DNA from: Methanobacteriota archaeon | Lineage (GTDB): Archaea; Thermoproteota; Thermoprotei_A; Sulfolobales; Sulfolobaceae | DNA: 35,288 nt | Assembly (NCBI GenBank): GCA_017857195.1 | Contig: JAFMDM010000006.1 | Coordinates: 1-35,288 of the forward strand | Direction: 5' to 3' | Shown here: positions 1 through 8,372 of the stretch, one piece after another | Layout of the letters: each line of letters opens with the position of its first letter | How positions within the stretch are numbered: the stretch's first letter is position 1 | Position numbers and translations under genes: made by a program | The notes under the pieces: model-generated | Databases searched by the model: none | What the model saw: the letters and a program-made list of their open reading frames with translations, nothing else | What the model was told of the DNA's origin: nothing

Positions 1-210
1 AACGCAAGTTTAGAGAAACAGTATTTAACTAATCATCTGCCCCTGGAAGGGGCGAAGCTTTCAGCCTTTATGTAAACTACTCCACACCTCATGGACGGAA
101 TATCTACGCCTTCCGTGAGGGTTTCTTACTTTTTCACGAACCTCGATCCTCCGTCATCTGCGGTGAAGTTCATCGAATCATTCCTTCATACCCTCAGGAA
201 AACGGAAACT
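1..210. other. left-edge non-coding stretch
   Basis: Apart from the hairpins at 40-120, no open frame that looks like a gene was seen here. The stretch ends at the promoter of the permease gene that starts at 240. Confidence 0.5.
40..120. repeat. two hairpins at left edge, possible IS200/IS605-type end remnant
   Basis: Positions 40-54 form a perfect 6-bp stem with a 3-nt loop (gcccct/aggggc), followed by a tract reading gaagctttcagcc and then gtaaactactcc. Positions 87-98 and 109-120 form a second, imperfect 12-bp stem (10 of 12 paired) around a 10-nt loop. Subterminal hairpins and a short gtgaactac-like cleavage region are typical of IS200/IS605 single-strand transposons, and a related gtgaactaccc tract recurs near 23834. 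No transposase is present here. The mobile-element reading is inference; the hairpins are seen directly. Confidence 0.3.
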
Positions 211-220
211 CCTATAAGAG
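211..220 (+). promoter_or_regulatory. TATA box of AEC permease gene
   Basis: The sequence cctataagag is centred about 25 nt upstream of the ATG at 240. This is the spacing expected for a leaderless Sulfolobales transcript and it supports that start. Confidence 0.6.
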
Positions 221-239
221 GATAGTGGACTGATGCTCA

Positions 240-1142
240 ATGTTTCCCTTCCTTCAAGGCCTGATCCTTCTCATTGCGGGGGCAATGGGATACATATTGA
301 GTGGGTATAATGGGGCTAGGGTTGTTCTAAGGAAGTTAGGCCCCATTAACAGTTGGATCGTAGTTCCAACATTATTCTATGTGGCGGCCGTGGATAGAGG
401 ACTCCTTCCCAGCGATCTCAACATATTCCTTCTTCTTGGAGTATTTTTGCTGGTAATGGTACCTCTGCTGATCTTGTTATGTAAGGGGTTCGATGGACCC
501 TTACTGGGTTCGGTAGTGTTGGCGTCCACATTGATGAATAGCGTTAACTTGCCATTCTCTCTTCTCCTCATACTTCAGGGTTCCTACGCATATGCGGCCA
601 TCTTTGCGTCAGGGGTGAGTTTCATGAGACCATTGGTGGCCATGGCCACATATAGGTTAGTGGTGGGAAGGTCAGGGAGTACCCACTCGTTAACTTACAT
701 TCAAGGTGGAATGTCCTTGATCGGACTTTTAGCGGGTGGCATCTCCCACTACCTTTTCATCATATCTTCGGAGGCCATCTCCTTAACAACAGTTGTGGGG
801 CTGGCCCTGGTCATATTCGCCTTCGGATCAACCCTAAGGGAGACTGGACTGCAGTTCAACCATCAATACAAAAGGGCCTTGTTAGTGGTGACGATCATGA
901 GAGCCTTGGTCTCTGTAGCTATGATATCCTCCCTTGGATACTTCTTCCTTCTAAGGGGAGAAGTGAAGGCCATAAGGGAGATAGCCCTAGTGTCAAGCAT
1001 GCCGCCGGCAGTTACAGATTCCGTGTTCGCCAGAATATATGGATTTGACGTCAAATTCACAGTGTTAGCCACCTTCATCCTTACTCCGTTCAACGCTGTT
1101 GAGGGTGTGGGAGTTTATTATCTCCTCTCAGTTCTACGTTGA
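240..1142 (+). CDS. AEC-family (auxin efflux carrier-like) membrane permease
   Basis: This 300-residue integral membrane protein has about ten hydrophobic segments along its whole length. Two features suggest the AEC/BART transporter superfamily: an N-terminal half with a Met-Asn-Ser-Val-Asn-Leu-Pro stretch near residue 100 (the usual GNxGxxxxP region), and a C-terminal repeat with SSMPPAVT followed by a YGFD-like segment (the usual MPxAV..YG region). Members export or import organic acids, malonate, amino acids or auxin-like compounds; the substrate here cannot be read from sequence. The ATG at 240 fits a TATA box at about -25. The stop codon directly abuts the stop of the convergent aldo/keto reductase, with no gap. 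A role in exporting acidic sugar-oxidation products is only a guess from context. Confidence 0.65.
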   Translation: MFPFLQGLILLIAGAMGYILSGYNGARVVLRKLGPINSWIVVPTLFYVAAVDRGLLPSDLNIFLLLGVFLLVMVPLLILLCKGFDGPLLGSVVLASTLMNSVNLPFSLLLILQGSYAYAAIFASGVSFMRPLVAMATYRLVVGRSGSTHSLTYIQGGMSLIGLLAGGISHYLFIISSEAISLTTVVGLALVIFAFGSTLRETGLQFNHQYKRALLVVTIMRALVSVAMISSLGYFFLLRGEVKAIREIALVSSMPPAVTDSVFARIYGFDVKFTVLATFILTPFNAVEGVGVYYLLSVLR

Positions 1143-2147
1143 TCACCTCCTCTTTTGGGCGTTCATTACGAAATCGTAAGGATAGAACAGCTCAAGCTCG
1201 CTGACCTCAGTGAGGGACTCAATGTATTTGGACTCCAACTTCCATCCGGACGCCCCAAGGTTCACCTTAAGTTGATCCATGTTCCTGGCACCAATAATTG
1301 GCGCGGTCACTCCCGGTCTCTGAAGGAGCCACCTTAAGGCAACTTGCGAGGGCTCCCTCCCCACCTCCTTGGATACCTCCAGTAATTTATCCAATATCCT
1401 CCACGTTCTCTCGTTGTTATATCTGCTCCATGCCTCCGACCAACCATACTTCTCCGCAGTCCCTATCCTTGTCCCCTCTGGAGGTGCCATACCCCTCCTA
1501 TACTTTCCGGTGAGCCATCCTCCCCTTAGGGGACTCCACGGAATCACCCCTATTCCCTCATTCATGGCGACTGGCAATACTTCGAGCTCAAGATACCTAT
1601 CCAGAAGGTTGTAGAGAGGTTGAACTGATACAAGGGGAGTGAAGCCCATCTCCCTGACGAGGTCAACCGTCCTTTGGAGTTGCCATCCCGTGAAGTTACT
1701 CACGCCGAAGTACCTCACCTTTCCCTGATCCACAAGATCGGTCATGGTGGAGAGTGATTCCTCCAGGGGAGTCAGAGAGTCCCAGGCGTGGAATTGATAG
1801 AGGTCAATGTAGTCTGTTCTCAACCTCCGAAGACTATGTTCCACCGCAGATAGAATGTGTTTACGAGAGAGTCCAACGTCATTGGGTCCTTTCCCCGTGG
1901 GAAAGCGTACCTTAGTGGCAATTATGAGGGAATCCCTGTCCTTTCCCCTCAACCACTCTCCAATTATTTCCTCCGACTTACCCTCAGAGTAAACGTTTGC
2001 CGTATCTATGAAGTTACCTCCCTCAGAGGTGTAGAGGTCCAACATCTTGGAGCTCTCCTCCTTGGAGGCTTCCCTGCCGAACGTCATCGTTCCCAGGGCG
2101 AGTTCGCTCACTTTCAGGCCTGATTTACCGAGAAACCTATATTCCAT
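1143..2147 (-). CDS. aldo/keto reductase
   Basis: This is an NADPH-dependent oxidoreductase of the AKR superfamily, a cytoplasmic (alpha/beta)8 barrel that reduces aldehydes or ketones, or oxidises sugars in reverse. The catalytic tetrad is visible as Asp50 and Tyr55 in FIDTANVY, Lys81 in ATKV, and His122 in YQFHAWD (numbering from an alternative ATG at 2153). The C-terminal IGARN segment fits the cofactor phosphate-binding site. The length of about 334 residues is normal. Two in-frame ATGs exist, at 2153 and 2147; a TATA-like gtttaata at 2170-2177 lies 26 nt from 2147, and [14 protein letters not shown] is a typical AKR beginning, so 2147 is preferred. The gene diverges from the alpha-xylosidase gene. 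A role with pentoses or other sugars is inferred from the neighbours only. Confidence 0.88.
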   Translation of the reverse strand: MEYRFLGKSGLKVSELALGTMTFGREASKEESSKMLDLYTSEGGNFIDTANVYSEGKSEEIIGEWLRGKDRDSLIIATKVRFPTGKGPNDVGLSRKHILSAVEHSLRRLRTDYIDLYQFHAWDSLTPLEESLSTMTDLVDQGKVRYFGVSNFTGWQLQRTVDLVREMGFTPLVSVQPLYNLLDRYLELEVLPVAMNEGIGVIPWSPLRGGWLTGKYRRGMAPPEGTRIGTAEKYGWSEAWSRYNNERTWRILDKLLEVSKEVGREPSQVALRWLLQRPGVTAPIIGARNMDQLKVNLGASGWKLESKYIESLTEVSELELFYPYDFVMNAQKRR

Positions 2148-2169
2148 ACTCACACTACCCTCCCGCGGC

Positions 2170-2177
2170 TATTAAAC
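2170..2177 (-). promoter_or_regulatory. TATA box of aldo/keto reductase gene
   Basis: gtttaata on the minus strand is centred 26 nt upstream of the ATG at 2147. It lies next to a tacatgtta element (2187-2195) shared with the divergent xylosidase promoter. Confidence 0.5.
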
Positions 2178-2186
2178 GTCTAGGTT

Positions 2187-2195
2187 TACATGTTA
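2187..2195. promoter_or_regulatory. possible ara-box-like element between divergent promoters
   Basis: The tacatgtta sequence contains the palindromic ACATGT core and resembles the AACATGTT ara-box reported upstream of pentose-inducible Sulfolobus promoters. It sits about 23 bp upstream of a TATA box (2211-2218) pointing to the alpha-xylosidase and about 18 bp upstream of the divergent aldo/keto reductase TATA box. The match is short, so this is inference. Confidence 0.35.
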
Positions 2196-2210
2196 CGCAG
2201 GCCTGTCCGT

Positions 2211-2218
2211 ATTAAATA
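2211..2218 (+). promoter_or_regulatory. TATA box of alpha-xylosidase gene (leadered)
   Basis: attaaata is the only good TATA-like sequence upstream of the gene starting at 2330. The predicted transcription start near 2240 would give a 5' leader of about 90 nt, unusual beside the leaderless genes around it. Confidence 0.45.
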
Positions 2219-2329
2219 GTGTGAGGACAATGAAGATAGTAATCATTCCCTCTAGAAAGCCCATCAATTGGCTTGAACAGGAATGCACCTCAGGGTACAA
2301 CCCTACGAACCTATTAGGAAGACAGCGTA

Positions 2330-4345
2330 ATGTCAAAGGTGGACATAATCCCAGTAGCGGAGAACGGATTAATGGTCTCGTTTGGGAATCATAGGACACT
2401 ATCGTTTAGGGAGGTACAGTATAATGGGAAGTGTAAGATCACTTTGAAAGTTGGGGAGAGGATAACGTTCTCAGCTGATGGGGAGGAAATATTGTTAGAT
2501 TTGAATAGGGAAATCTCCCCCGACGGCCACCTACACCACACCATGAAAATGAGGGGAACTGGGTTTTACGGTCTGGGCCAACATCCCGGCTTCTTCAACT
2601 ATGAAGGCAGAGAGGTAACCCTGACTCAAAGGAACGGCGAAATAGGCATACCCTTTCTTCTGAGCAACCACGGTGTAGGTGTGATATGGGATCTATATTC
2701 CATGTCAAGGGTGAGGGTGGGCAGATCAAATGGGTGGGCACAGGTGGACCTATGGGCTGAGGAAGTAGATGGCCTTAACTATTACGTGATCTATGGCCCC
2801 AGTCCTGATGACATAATACGCACGTACAGAGAATTGTCGGGAGGAACACCCATGCTTCCAAGGTGGGCGTTCGGCTATTGGCAGTCAAAGGAGAGGTATG
2901 CCTCCCAGAGCGAATTGATGGAGGTGGTTGAAGAATTTAAGAGGAGGAACATACCTCTGGACGTTATAGTCCAGGATTGGATGTATTGGGGGAAATATGG
3001 ATGGAACGCCATGAAGTTCGATGAGTCTAACTACCCTAACGTGAAAGAGGCTACACGTAGAATACATGAGTTAGGTGTACACGCGGTCATATCGGTCTGG
3101 CCGAACTTCGGTCAGCAGACTGAAGTGTTAGGGAGAATGTACCCGCACCTCATACCTGGAAGCCTAAACTACGACCCATCGTCTGAGGAAGGGAGGTTGG
3201 CATATTGGAATGAGGTGAGGAAGTTATTGGATATGGGGTTCGACGGTCTTTGGCTTGATGCCTCTGAACCAGAGCTATTCAAGCCCACCGGAGGGGACAG
3301 GGGGACGTACACCTTCTACTCTGGACTGAGGGACTCCACTCTCAAGGTAGGTAAAGGTTCCTCTTATCTCAACGCCTATCCTTATCTGCATTCCGTTGGG
3401 ATCTATGAGAACTGGAGGAAGAGTTTCCCAACCAGGCCGGTGATCTTGACCAGGTCAGCCTATCTAGGGCAACACGTCACAGGTGCAATAGTTTGGTCTG
3501 GGGACATCCATCATGATTGGGGAGTGTTGAAGGCACAGATTCAGGGTGGGCTGAACTTCAGTGCCTCTGGGCATCCCTACTGGACCACGGACACTGGGGG
3601 TTTCTTCAGTGGAGATCCCTCCAGCGAATCTTACGGCGAAATATTCGTGAGGTGGATACAATGGTCCGCCCTTTGTCCGATAATGAGAGTGCATGGGACA
3701 GGATATCCAAAGGAACCTTGGAGGTTCAAGAATGAGGGTGTAAGAAGGGCAATAGAGTTGAGATATAGCCTGCTACCATATATCTACTCCCTGGCCTGGA
3801 TGGTCACAAGGGGGTATACCATGATGAGGCCGCTGTTCATGGACTTCCCATGGCTGGTGGATGTGGACGATCAGTATATGTTAGGTCCGTTCCTGATGGT
3901 GAGTCCTGTCACTTTTCCAAAGGTGAGGGAGAGGGAGGTTTATCTCCCGGGAGGATGGTACGACTTCTGGACCAATGAGAAAGTGGTGGGAAAGGATAAC
4001 GAGACGGTTAAGGTGAAGGCACCTTTGGAGAGGATACCGTTGCATGTTAGGGAAGGTTCCGTGCTGCCGCTGGGTTCCATAAACGGGGCGGAACCCATGG
4101 AGTTGAGGATATATCCTGGAGGAAACTCCTCATTTGACCTCTACTTCGACGAGGGAGACGGTTGGGGGTATGAAAGTGGTGATTATCAAATAGTGCGCTT
4201 GGAGTTAAAGGATGGGACATTGAGTATATCCTCAACAGGTAAGTTAAAGCTAAAACACGAGTTCAAGGTAACTGTGCTGGGTAGAGAGATAAAGAAGCTA
4301 AGCTACACGGGCGAGTCAACGTCACTGAACTATCCGGTCCTCTAG
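2330..4345 (+). CDS. xylS: GH31 alpha-xylosidase / alpha-glucosidase (XylS-like)
   Basis: This 671-residue glycoside hydrolase family 31 enzyme would cleave terminal alpha-linked xylose (as from isoprimeverose or xyloglucan oligosaccharides) or glucose in the cytoplasm; there is no signal peptide. The GH31 barrel spans about residues 175-510. The nucleophile is Asp310 in WLDASEPE and the likely acid/base is Asp392 in WSGDIHHDW. The GYWQSKERYAS and VQDWMYWG stretches are typical of the YicI/XylS branch rather than the MalA branch. It is somewhat shorter than Sulfolobus solfataricus XylS (about 731 residues), mainly at the N-terminus. The frame is closed by a TAG at 2315-2317, so ATG 2330 is the first possible start; a weak aggaag lies 8 nt upstream. 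Co-location with lacS recalls the XylS-LacS partnership in xyloglucan breakdown. Confidence 0.88.
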   Translation: MSKVDIIPVAENGLMVSFGNHRTLSFREVQYNGKCKITLKVGERITFSADGEEILLDLNREISPDGHLHHTMKMRGTGFYGLGQHPGFFNYEGREVTLTQRNGEIGIPFLLSNHGVGVIWDLYSMSRVRVGRSNGWAQVDLWAEEVDGLNYYVIYGPSPDDIIRTYRELSGGTPMLPRWAFGYWQSKERYASQSELMEVVEEFKRRNIPLDVIVQDWMYWGKYGWNAMKFDESNYPNVKEATRRIHELGVHAVISVWPNFGQQTEVLGRMYPHLIPGSLNYDPSSEEGRLAYWNEVRKLLDMGFDGLWLDASEPELFKPTGGDRGTYTFYSGLRDSTLKVGKGSSYLNAYPYLHSVGIYENWRKSFPTRPVILTRSAYLGQHVTGAIVWSGDIHHDWGVLKAQIQGGLNFSASGHPYWTTDTGGFFSGDPSSESYGEIFVRWIQWSALCPIMRVHGTGYPKEPWRFKNEGVRRAIELRYSLLPYIYSLAWMVTRGYTMMRPLFMDFPWLVDVDDQYMLGPFLMVSPVTFPKVREREVYLPGGWYDFWTNEKVVGKDNETVKVKAPLERIPLHVREGSVLPLGSINGAEPMELRIYPGGNSSFDLYFDEGDGWGYESGDYQIVRLELKDGTLSISSTGKLKLKHEFKVTVLGREIKKLSYTGESTSLNYPVL

Positions 4346-4375
4346 GACGGAGTACTTCTGGAATAAGTGGAGGTA

Positions 4376-5422
4376 CTAACGCCTCGTTATCCTGTCATAT
4401 TTAACGGTCCAGTTCACCTTTGCCTTTCTCGATATTCCGTCCAGCCTCCTCATTAGTTCTTTGTCTAGTTTGATCTTAGTGGCCTCCACGTCCTCCTCTA
4501 ACTGGGAAATTGACGTGGCTCCAACTATGGGTACGACGTTAACGTTGAGTTGGCTAGCCTTGGTCAACATCCACGCGAGGGCAAGCTGAGCGTCCTTTAC
4601 CCCCAACTCCAAGGCCACCCCGTGAAATTCCTTCACGGCCTCCAAGGTCTCCCTGTTGAGATACCTTGAGGAAATCTCTGGCACATAGGAGGCCCTGGAG
4701 CCCTTGGGGACACCGTCCAAGTATTTACCAGTAAGTACACCCTGGGCCAGAGGGATATAGGCCATTACTCCCAGGCCGAGGACCTCAGCCAATGGCAGCT
4801 TATCGTTTTCTATTTCCCTCTCCAACAGATTGTAGGGCTCCTGAAGGACTGTGAAGGGTAAATGGATCTCCCTGGAGAAGCTAACTATGTAAGGGACGTC
4901 CTCTGGGGCAAAATAGCTGGCCCCCACGTAATGGACTAATCCTTGTCTAACCAGGTCTGAGAATGTCTCGAGGGTCTCCTCAATTGGTGTTGAGGGATCT
5001 GGCCTATGCATTAGGTATATATCCAAGTAGTTAGTTCCTATTCTCCTTAGGCTCTCCTTAGCCTGCCACATCACATGCTTTCTTGACAGTCCTTCACCGT
5101 TTGGATGATCAGCCATCCTACCTCTAACCTTCGTGGAGATCACCAGGGATTCCCTGTCCAATCCTTCAATGGCCCTCCCCAATATCTTTTCAGCGTGCCC
5201 AACATGCCTAACGTCGGGACCCTGCATCACACCGTGATAGACGTTCGCCGCGTCGATGAAGTTTATTCCCATTTCAATGGCCCTTCTAATCACCCTCACT
5301 GAGGCCTCCTCGTCTACCTTAGGTACACCATATTGGTCCACCTCTGAGGAGGGCGGTAGGTGCCATAAACCAAGACAAAGTCGAGATACCCTCAGTCCTC
5401 CTCCGAAGGAAATGTATTCCAT
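4376..5422 (-). CDS. aldo/keto reductase, second copy
   Basis: This is a 348-residue member of the AKR superfamily, clearly distinct from the copy at 1143-2147. The catalytic tetrad is Asp57 and Tyr62 in FIDAANVY, Lys98 in STKV, and His139 in YLMHRPD. An insertion after Tyr62 (about residues 63-75) is longer than in the first copy. The C-terminal PIVGATS fits the cofactor-binding segment. It would reduce or oxidise a sugar or aldehyde with NADP(H) in the cytoplasm; the substrate is unknown. The ATG at 5422 has a TATA box 26 nt upstream and is probably leaderless. It is convergent with the xylosidase (30-bp gap) and divergent from the Gfo-TIM-Gfo-MFS operon, with which it may share the control region at 5423-5582. 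Confidence 0.87.
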   Translation of the reverse strand: MEYISFGGGLRVSRLCLGLWHLPPSSEVDQYGVPKVDEEASVRVIRRAIEMGINFIDAANVYHGVMQGPDVRHVGHAEKILGRAIEGLDRESLVISTKVRGRMADHPNGEGLSRKHVMWQAKESLRRIGTNYLDIYLMHRPDPSTPIEETLETFSDLVRQGLVHYVGASYFAPEDVPYIVSFSREIHLPFTVLQEPYNLLEREIENDKLPLAEVLGLGVMAYIPLAQGVLTGKYLDGVPKGSRASYVPEISSRYLNRETLEAVKEFHGVALELGVKDAQLALAWMLTKASQLNVNVVPIVGATSISQLEEDVEATKIKLDKELMRRLDGISRKAKVNWTVKYDRITRR

Positions 5423-5444
5423 GACTTCATATGGGTACCATCCC

Positions 5445-5451
5445 TAATAAG
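5445..5451 (-). promoter_or_regulatory. TATA box of second aldo/keto reductase
   Basis: cttatta on the minus strand is centred 26 nt upstream of the ATG at 5422, consistent with a leaderless transcript. Confidence 0.55.
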
Positions 5452-5530
5452 CCTTGGAGACCAAGAAACAGTTGTTATTCATTATCATTTATAAATTATC
5501 TCAAGGTGTCACCCCTCAGCCGCCCAGCAG

Positions 5531-5546
5531 GTCGGTTTATACCGAC
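5531..5546. promoter_or_regulatory. perfect inverted repeat, candidate operator
   Basis: gtcggt-ttat-accgac is a perfect 6-4-6 inverted repeat. It lies 13 nt upstream of the TATA box (5559-5568) of the sugar-oxidation operon and within the divergent region shared with the aldo/keto reductase. Position and symmetry suggest a binding site for a dimeric regulator. No regulator gene is present in the window. Confidence 0.5.
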
Positions 5547-5558
5547 TCCCTGGACTAA

Positions 5559-5568
5559 CTTTTTTACC
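5559..5568 (+). promoter_or_regulatory. TATA box of Gfo-TIM-Gfo-MFS operon
   Basis: cttttttacc is centred 26 nt before the ATG at 5589 and only 20 nt before the upstream in-frame ATG at 5583. It therefore favours 5589 as the leaderless start. Confidence 0.55.
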
Positions 5569-5588
5569 ACGGACTCCTAAAAATGTTG

Positions 5589-6677
5589 ATGATTAAGCTC
5601 TGCACCATAGGGGCGGGAAGTTGGGTCCAGGAGGGCCACATGCCCGCCATAAGGGAGGTCGATGGGATTAAGTTAATCGCAGTCTCGGACGTGGATGAAC
5701 GGAGAGTGAAACTTTTTCAGGAGAAATATGGAGTAAAGGGATACTCGGATTACAACGAGATGTTGGCCAAGGAGAGTCCAGACGCAGTATTAGTGGCGGT
5801 GCCTCACGTACTCCACGCTAAGGTAGCATCTCAAGTGCTCGAGGCGGGAGCCCACGTCTATCTGGAGAAACCCATGGCTACCAATTTGGAGGACGCCATG
5901 GCGTTGGCTCAATTAGCGAAAAAGCGGGGGAAGATGGTCATGATAGGTCACGAACACAGGTTCGGCCAGGGCTCCGTGATCGCAAGGAGGTTACTTGAGT
6001 CAGGCAGGCTGGGAAGGATCTATCACTCAAAGGCCGAGTACGTGAGAAGAAGGGGAATACCCGCGGGACCAACTTTCGTGACAAAGGAATTGGCGAAGGG
6101 TGGGGCACTCTTCGATATTGGCTCACATGTCATAGACCTCGCCATGTTCCTCTCAAACTTCCCCAGACCAGTGAAAGCTTACGGTAGGACATACATGAAC
6201 TTCTCGGAGAGAAGGGAGATGTTCTCAAATTATCCAAAGACTCAGAGGTCCAACAGGCTGGAGGTGGAAGATACCGCGCTTGGGTTGGTGACCTTTGAGG
6301 ACGGTTCAACAATGTTCGTGGAGGCCAGTTGGGCATCCTTCACTAAGGTTGACAGGAGACATGTTGCGGTGATGGGAGATAAGGGCGGAGTGGATCTAGA
6401 GGGGAACGACCTTTCGTTCATGACCACAGTGGACGGAGAGTTCATGAACTCCCAACCAATTCAAGGTCAACAGTTTCTCTATCAAGATATATGGAGGAAG
6501 TTCTCTGAGGCTGTAAGCTCCAACCTGAGCTCAGCTCCCTTCCCCGGCACCACCGCACAACAAGGGGTATTAGAAATGGCCGTAATGGAAGGTATATATA
6601 GGTCAGCAGAGAGGGGAGAGGAAGTTAGAATAGATGTGAATGTAAGGGAGCTCGGATGGGTGGATCATGATGCCTGA
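5589..6677 (+). CDS. Gfo/Idh/MocA family NAD(P)-dependent dehydrogenase
   Basis: This is a cytoplasmic sugar or polyol oxidoreductase of the glucose-fructose oxidoreductase/inositol dehydrogenase family, about 362 residues, the usual length. The N-terminal Rossmann fold has the glycine motif GAGSW near the start. The EKP motif carrying the catalytic lysine is at residues 95-97, and the substrate-side pair is Asp178 and His182 in FDIGSHVIDL (numbering from 5583). In-frame ATGs occur at 5583 and 5589; TATA spacing and the typical MIKLCTIGAG beginning favour 5589. It is the first gene of a tight operon, and the next gene starts inside it (11-bp overlap). Substrate is unknown; myo-inositol, a monosaccharide or a glycoside C3-hydroxyl are all possible. 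Confidence 0.88.
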   Translation: MIKLCTIGAGSWVQEGHMPAIREVDGIKLIAVSDVDERRVKLFQEKYGVKGYSDYNEMLAKESPDAVLVAVPHVLHAKVASQVLEAGAHVYLEKPMATNLEDAMALAQLAKKRGKMVMIGHEHRFGQGSVIARRLLESGRLGRIYHSKAEYVRRRGIPAGPTFVTKELAKGGALFDIGSHVIDLAMFLSNFPRPVKAYGRTYMNFSERREMFSNYPKTQRSNRLEVEDTALGLVTFEDGSTMFVEASWASFTKVDRRHVAVMGDKGGVDLEGNDLSFMTTVDGEFMNSQPIQGQQFLYQDIWRKFSEAVSSNLSSAPFPGTTAQQGVLEMAVMEGIYRSAERGEEVRIDVNVRELGWVDHDA

Positions 6678-7356
6678 ATTTCCACTGGGAGTTCAAAGCT
6701 ACACCTTCAGGAAGCTGGGATTCGAGGCCGCCATTGACTACTCTAGGTCTAGGGGGTTGAATGTAATTGAGGCCTACCCAGCCCACGTACCGGTTGGGGA
6801 CAAAACGAAGGCGCTCATGGCCAAGGAGCGAGGAGTGAGAGTGGCCTCTCACGGGGTAAACAGGCTGGACCAGGGATCTCAGGACCTGTTTAAATTCGCC
6901 AAGGAGTTGGAACTTCTCCTTGTGGTGGATCCCGCCCCCGGCTCGCTGGCTCAACTTGAGGAGATGGCCTCCAACTACCACGTGAAGTTGGCCATTCATA
7001 ACCACGGACCCACCCACAGATGGGGCTCAGCCCTGAGGACTGGGGAGGAAATCACACCTTACCCCCACCTTGGACTCTGTCTTGACCTCGGACATTTGGC
7101 CAGGTCGTCTGAGGACCCATTTAAGGTTGTGGAGAAGTATGGGGAGAAGGTATTTGACGTTCATCTCAAGGACCTTGATGTGGAAGGAGAGGACGTTCCC
7201 TTGGGAAGCGGCGTATTGAAAGTCTGGGATTTCCTCAAATATCTCAAGGGTACGGCCCTAAGACCATTATTAATGGTGGAATATGAGGCGGAACCGGAGG
7301 ACCCTTACAGGGGAGTAGATCAATCCCTTGCCTTGGTTAGGGCGGTGATGAGATGA
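6667..7356 (+). CDS. sugar phosphate isomerase/epimerase-like TIM-barrel protein
   Basis: This 229-residue protein belongs to the xylose-isomerase-like/AP endonuclease 2 TIM-barrel superfamily, which includes IolE/IolI and 3-keto-sugar-processing enzymes. Metal-site and active-site stretches are visible: Glu35 in NVIEAYP, IHNHG at 110-114, Asp140 and His143 in CLDLGH, His166 in DVHLKD, and Glu207 in VEYE. It is shorter than the usual 260-290 residues, with the shortfall in the N-terminal third, but no key strand is obviously missing. It overlaps the upstream dehydrogenase by 11 bp (8 bp if the second ATG at 6670 is used), with a ggtgg ribosome-binding site. The next gene overlaps it by 4 bp. 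Sandwiched between two dehydrogenases, it would act on their oxidised sugar product; the exact reaction is not readable. Confidence 0.82.
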   Translation: MMPEFPLGVQSYTFRKLGFEAAIDYSRSRGLNVIEAYPAHVPVGDKTKALMAKERGVRVASHGVNRLDQGSQDLFKFAKELELLLVVDPAPGSLAQLEEMASNYHVKLAIHNHGPTHRWGSALRTGEEITPYPHLGLCLDLGHLARSSEDPFKVVEKYGEKVFDVHLKDLDVEGEDVPLGSGVLKVWDFLKYLKGTALRPLLMVEYEAEPEDPYRGVDQSLALVRAVMR

Positions 7357-8372
7357 ACCTGGGGGTGCTTGGCACCGGGTTCGTGGTGGATACGTTTCAC
7401 ATGCCGTCCCTTAGTGAGATCCCAGATGTCCGTGTTGTGGCGGTAGGTTCCAGGAGGCCTGAGGAATTCGCCAGGAAATGGAGTGTGAACAGGTATTACA
7501 GGGGCGACTCCTTTGTTGAGGACCTATGCGCGGACAAGGAAGTGGAGGCCGTTTTGGTGGCGTTACCCAACTTCCTTCACGAGAAGGCCATAACCCTTTG
7601 CGCGGAAAGGGGCAAGAACATAATAGTGGAGAAGCCACTTGGAAGAAATTCCGACGAGGCGGAGAGGTCCCTTAAGGCGGTGGAGCGATACAACGTTCTG
7701 CACGGATACGCTGAGAACCAGGTCTTCATACCTCAGCTGGTTAGGTTAAGGTCGATGGTGGAGAGGGGGGTTCTCGGAAGGTTGGTGTGGGTGAGGTCCA
7801 GGGAAGCCCATTCCGGTCCCCATAGTCCGTGGTTCTGGAACAAGGAGCTATCGGGCGGCGGAGCGTTGCTGGACATGGGATGCCATTCCGTGGAGGTGAC
7901 TAGGAAGATATTCGGCGTGGAACCCTCTCAAGTTATGGCATGGGACAGTCTAACCGTTCATAGTGATAAAACAACGGCGGAGGACAACAGTTTGGTCCTC
8001 CTGAGGTTCGGGAAAAGGCTAGGACAGGCGGAGAACAGTTGGACAGCCAAGGGAGGATTGGACCTCAGGTACGAGGTCTATGGAAGCGATGGTTCCGCCT
8101 TTGTGGACGTGACCAGAGAGACGGGACTAAGGATCTTCACAACCTCCAAGGTGGACTACGTTGTGGAGAAGGCAGATGTGACAGGAGGGTGGCTTTACCC
8201 AACCTGGAGAGAACATGAACTATACGGGTATCTTGACGAGATGAAACACTTTTTGGACTCGTTCAAAAGGGGGGAGATGCCAAAGGAGAACCTTAGGGAC
8301 GGCCTTCGAGTGAACAGGATATTGGACGCTGCGTATAGGTCCATTTCCTCAGGGAGGTGGGAGACACCATAA
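7353..8372 (+). CDS. Gfo/Idh/MocA family dehydrogenase, second operon copy
   Basis: This 339-residue NAD(P)-dependent oxidoreductase has a GTGF nucleotide-binding turn at residues 7-10, an EKP motif at 93-95, and Asp174/His178 in LLDMGCHSVE. It belongs to the same family as the first operon gene but is clearly divergent, so it probably handles a different substrate or step. The ATG overlaps the upstream stop by 4 bp (atga). A perfect ggtga Shine-Dalgarno sequence at 7344-7348 supports the start and translational coupling. The cytoplasmic product probably works in series with the TIM-barrel protein, one dehydrogenase oxidising the imported compound and the other reducing or re-oxidising a product. 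That order is inference. Confidence 0.87.
   Translation: MNLGVLGTGFVVDTFHMPSLSEIPDVRVVAVGSRRPEEFARKWSVNRYYRGDSFVEDLCADKEVEAVLVALPNFLHEKAITLCAERGKNIIVEKPLGRNSDEAERSLKAVERYNVLHGYAENQVFIPQLVRLRSMVERGVLGRLVWVRSREAHSGPHSPWFWNKELSGGGALLDMGCHSVEVTRKIFGVEPSQVMAWDSLTVHSDKTTAEDNSLVLLRFGKRLGQAENSWTAKGGLDLRYEVYGSDGSAFVDVTRETGLRIFTTSKVDYVVEKADVTGGWLYPTWREHELYGYLDEMKHFLDSFKRGEMPKENLRDGLRVNRILDAAYRSISSGRWETP

Noticed and set aside
2230-2394. Short frame beginning MKIVIIPSRKP upstream of the alpha-xylosidase
   Set aside because: It overlaps the xylosidase in a different frame and has no family resemblance; its ATG lies only about 16 nt after the TATA box.
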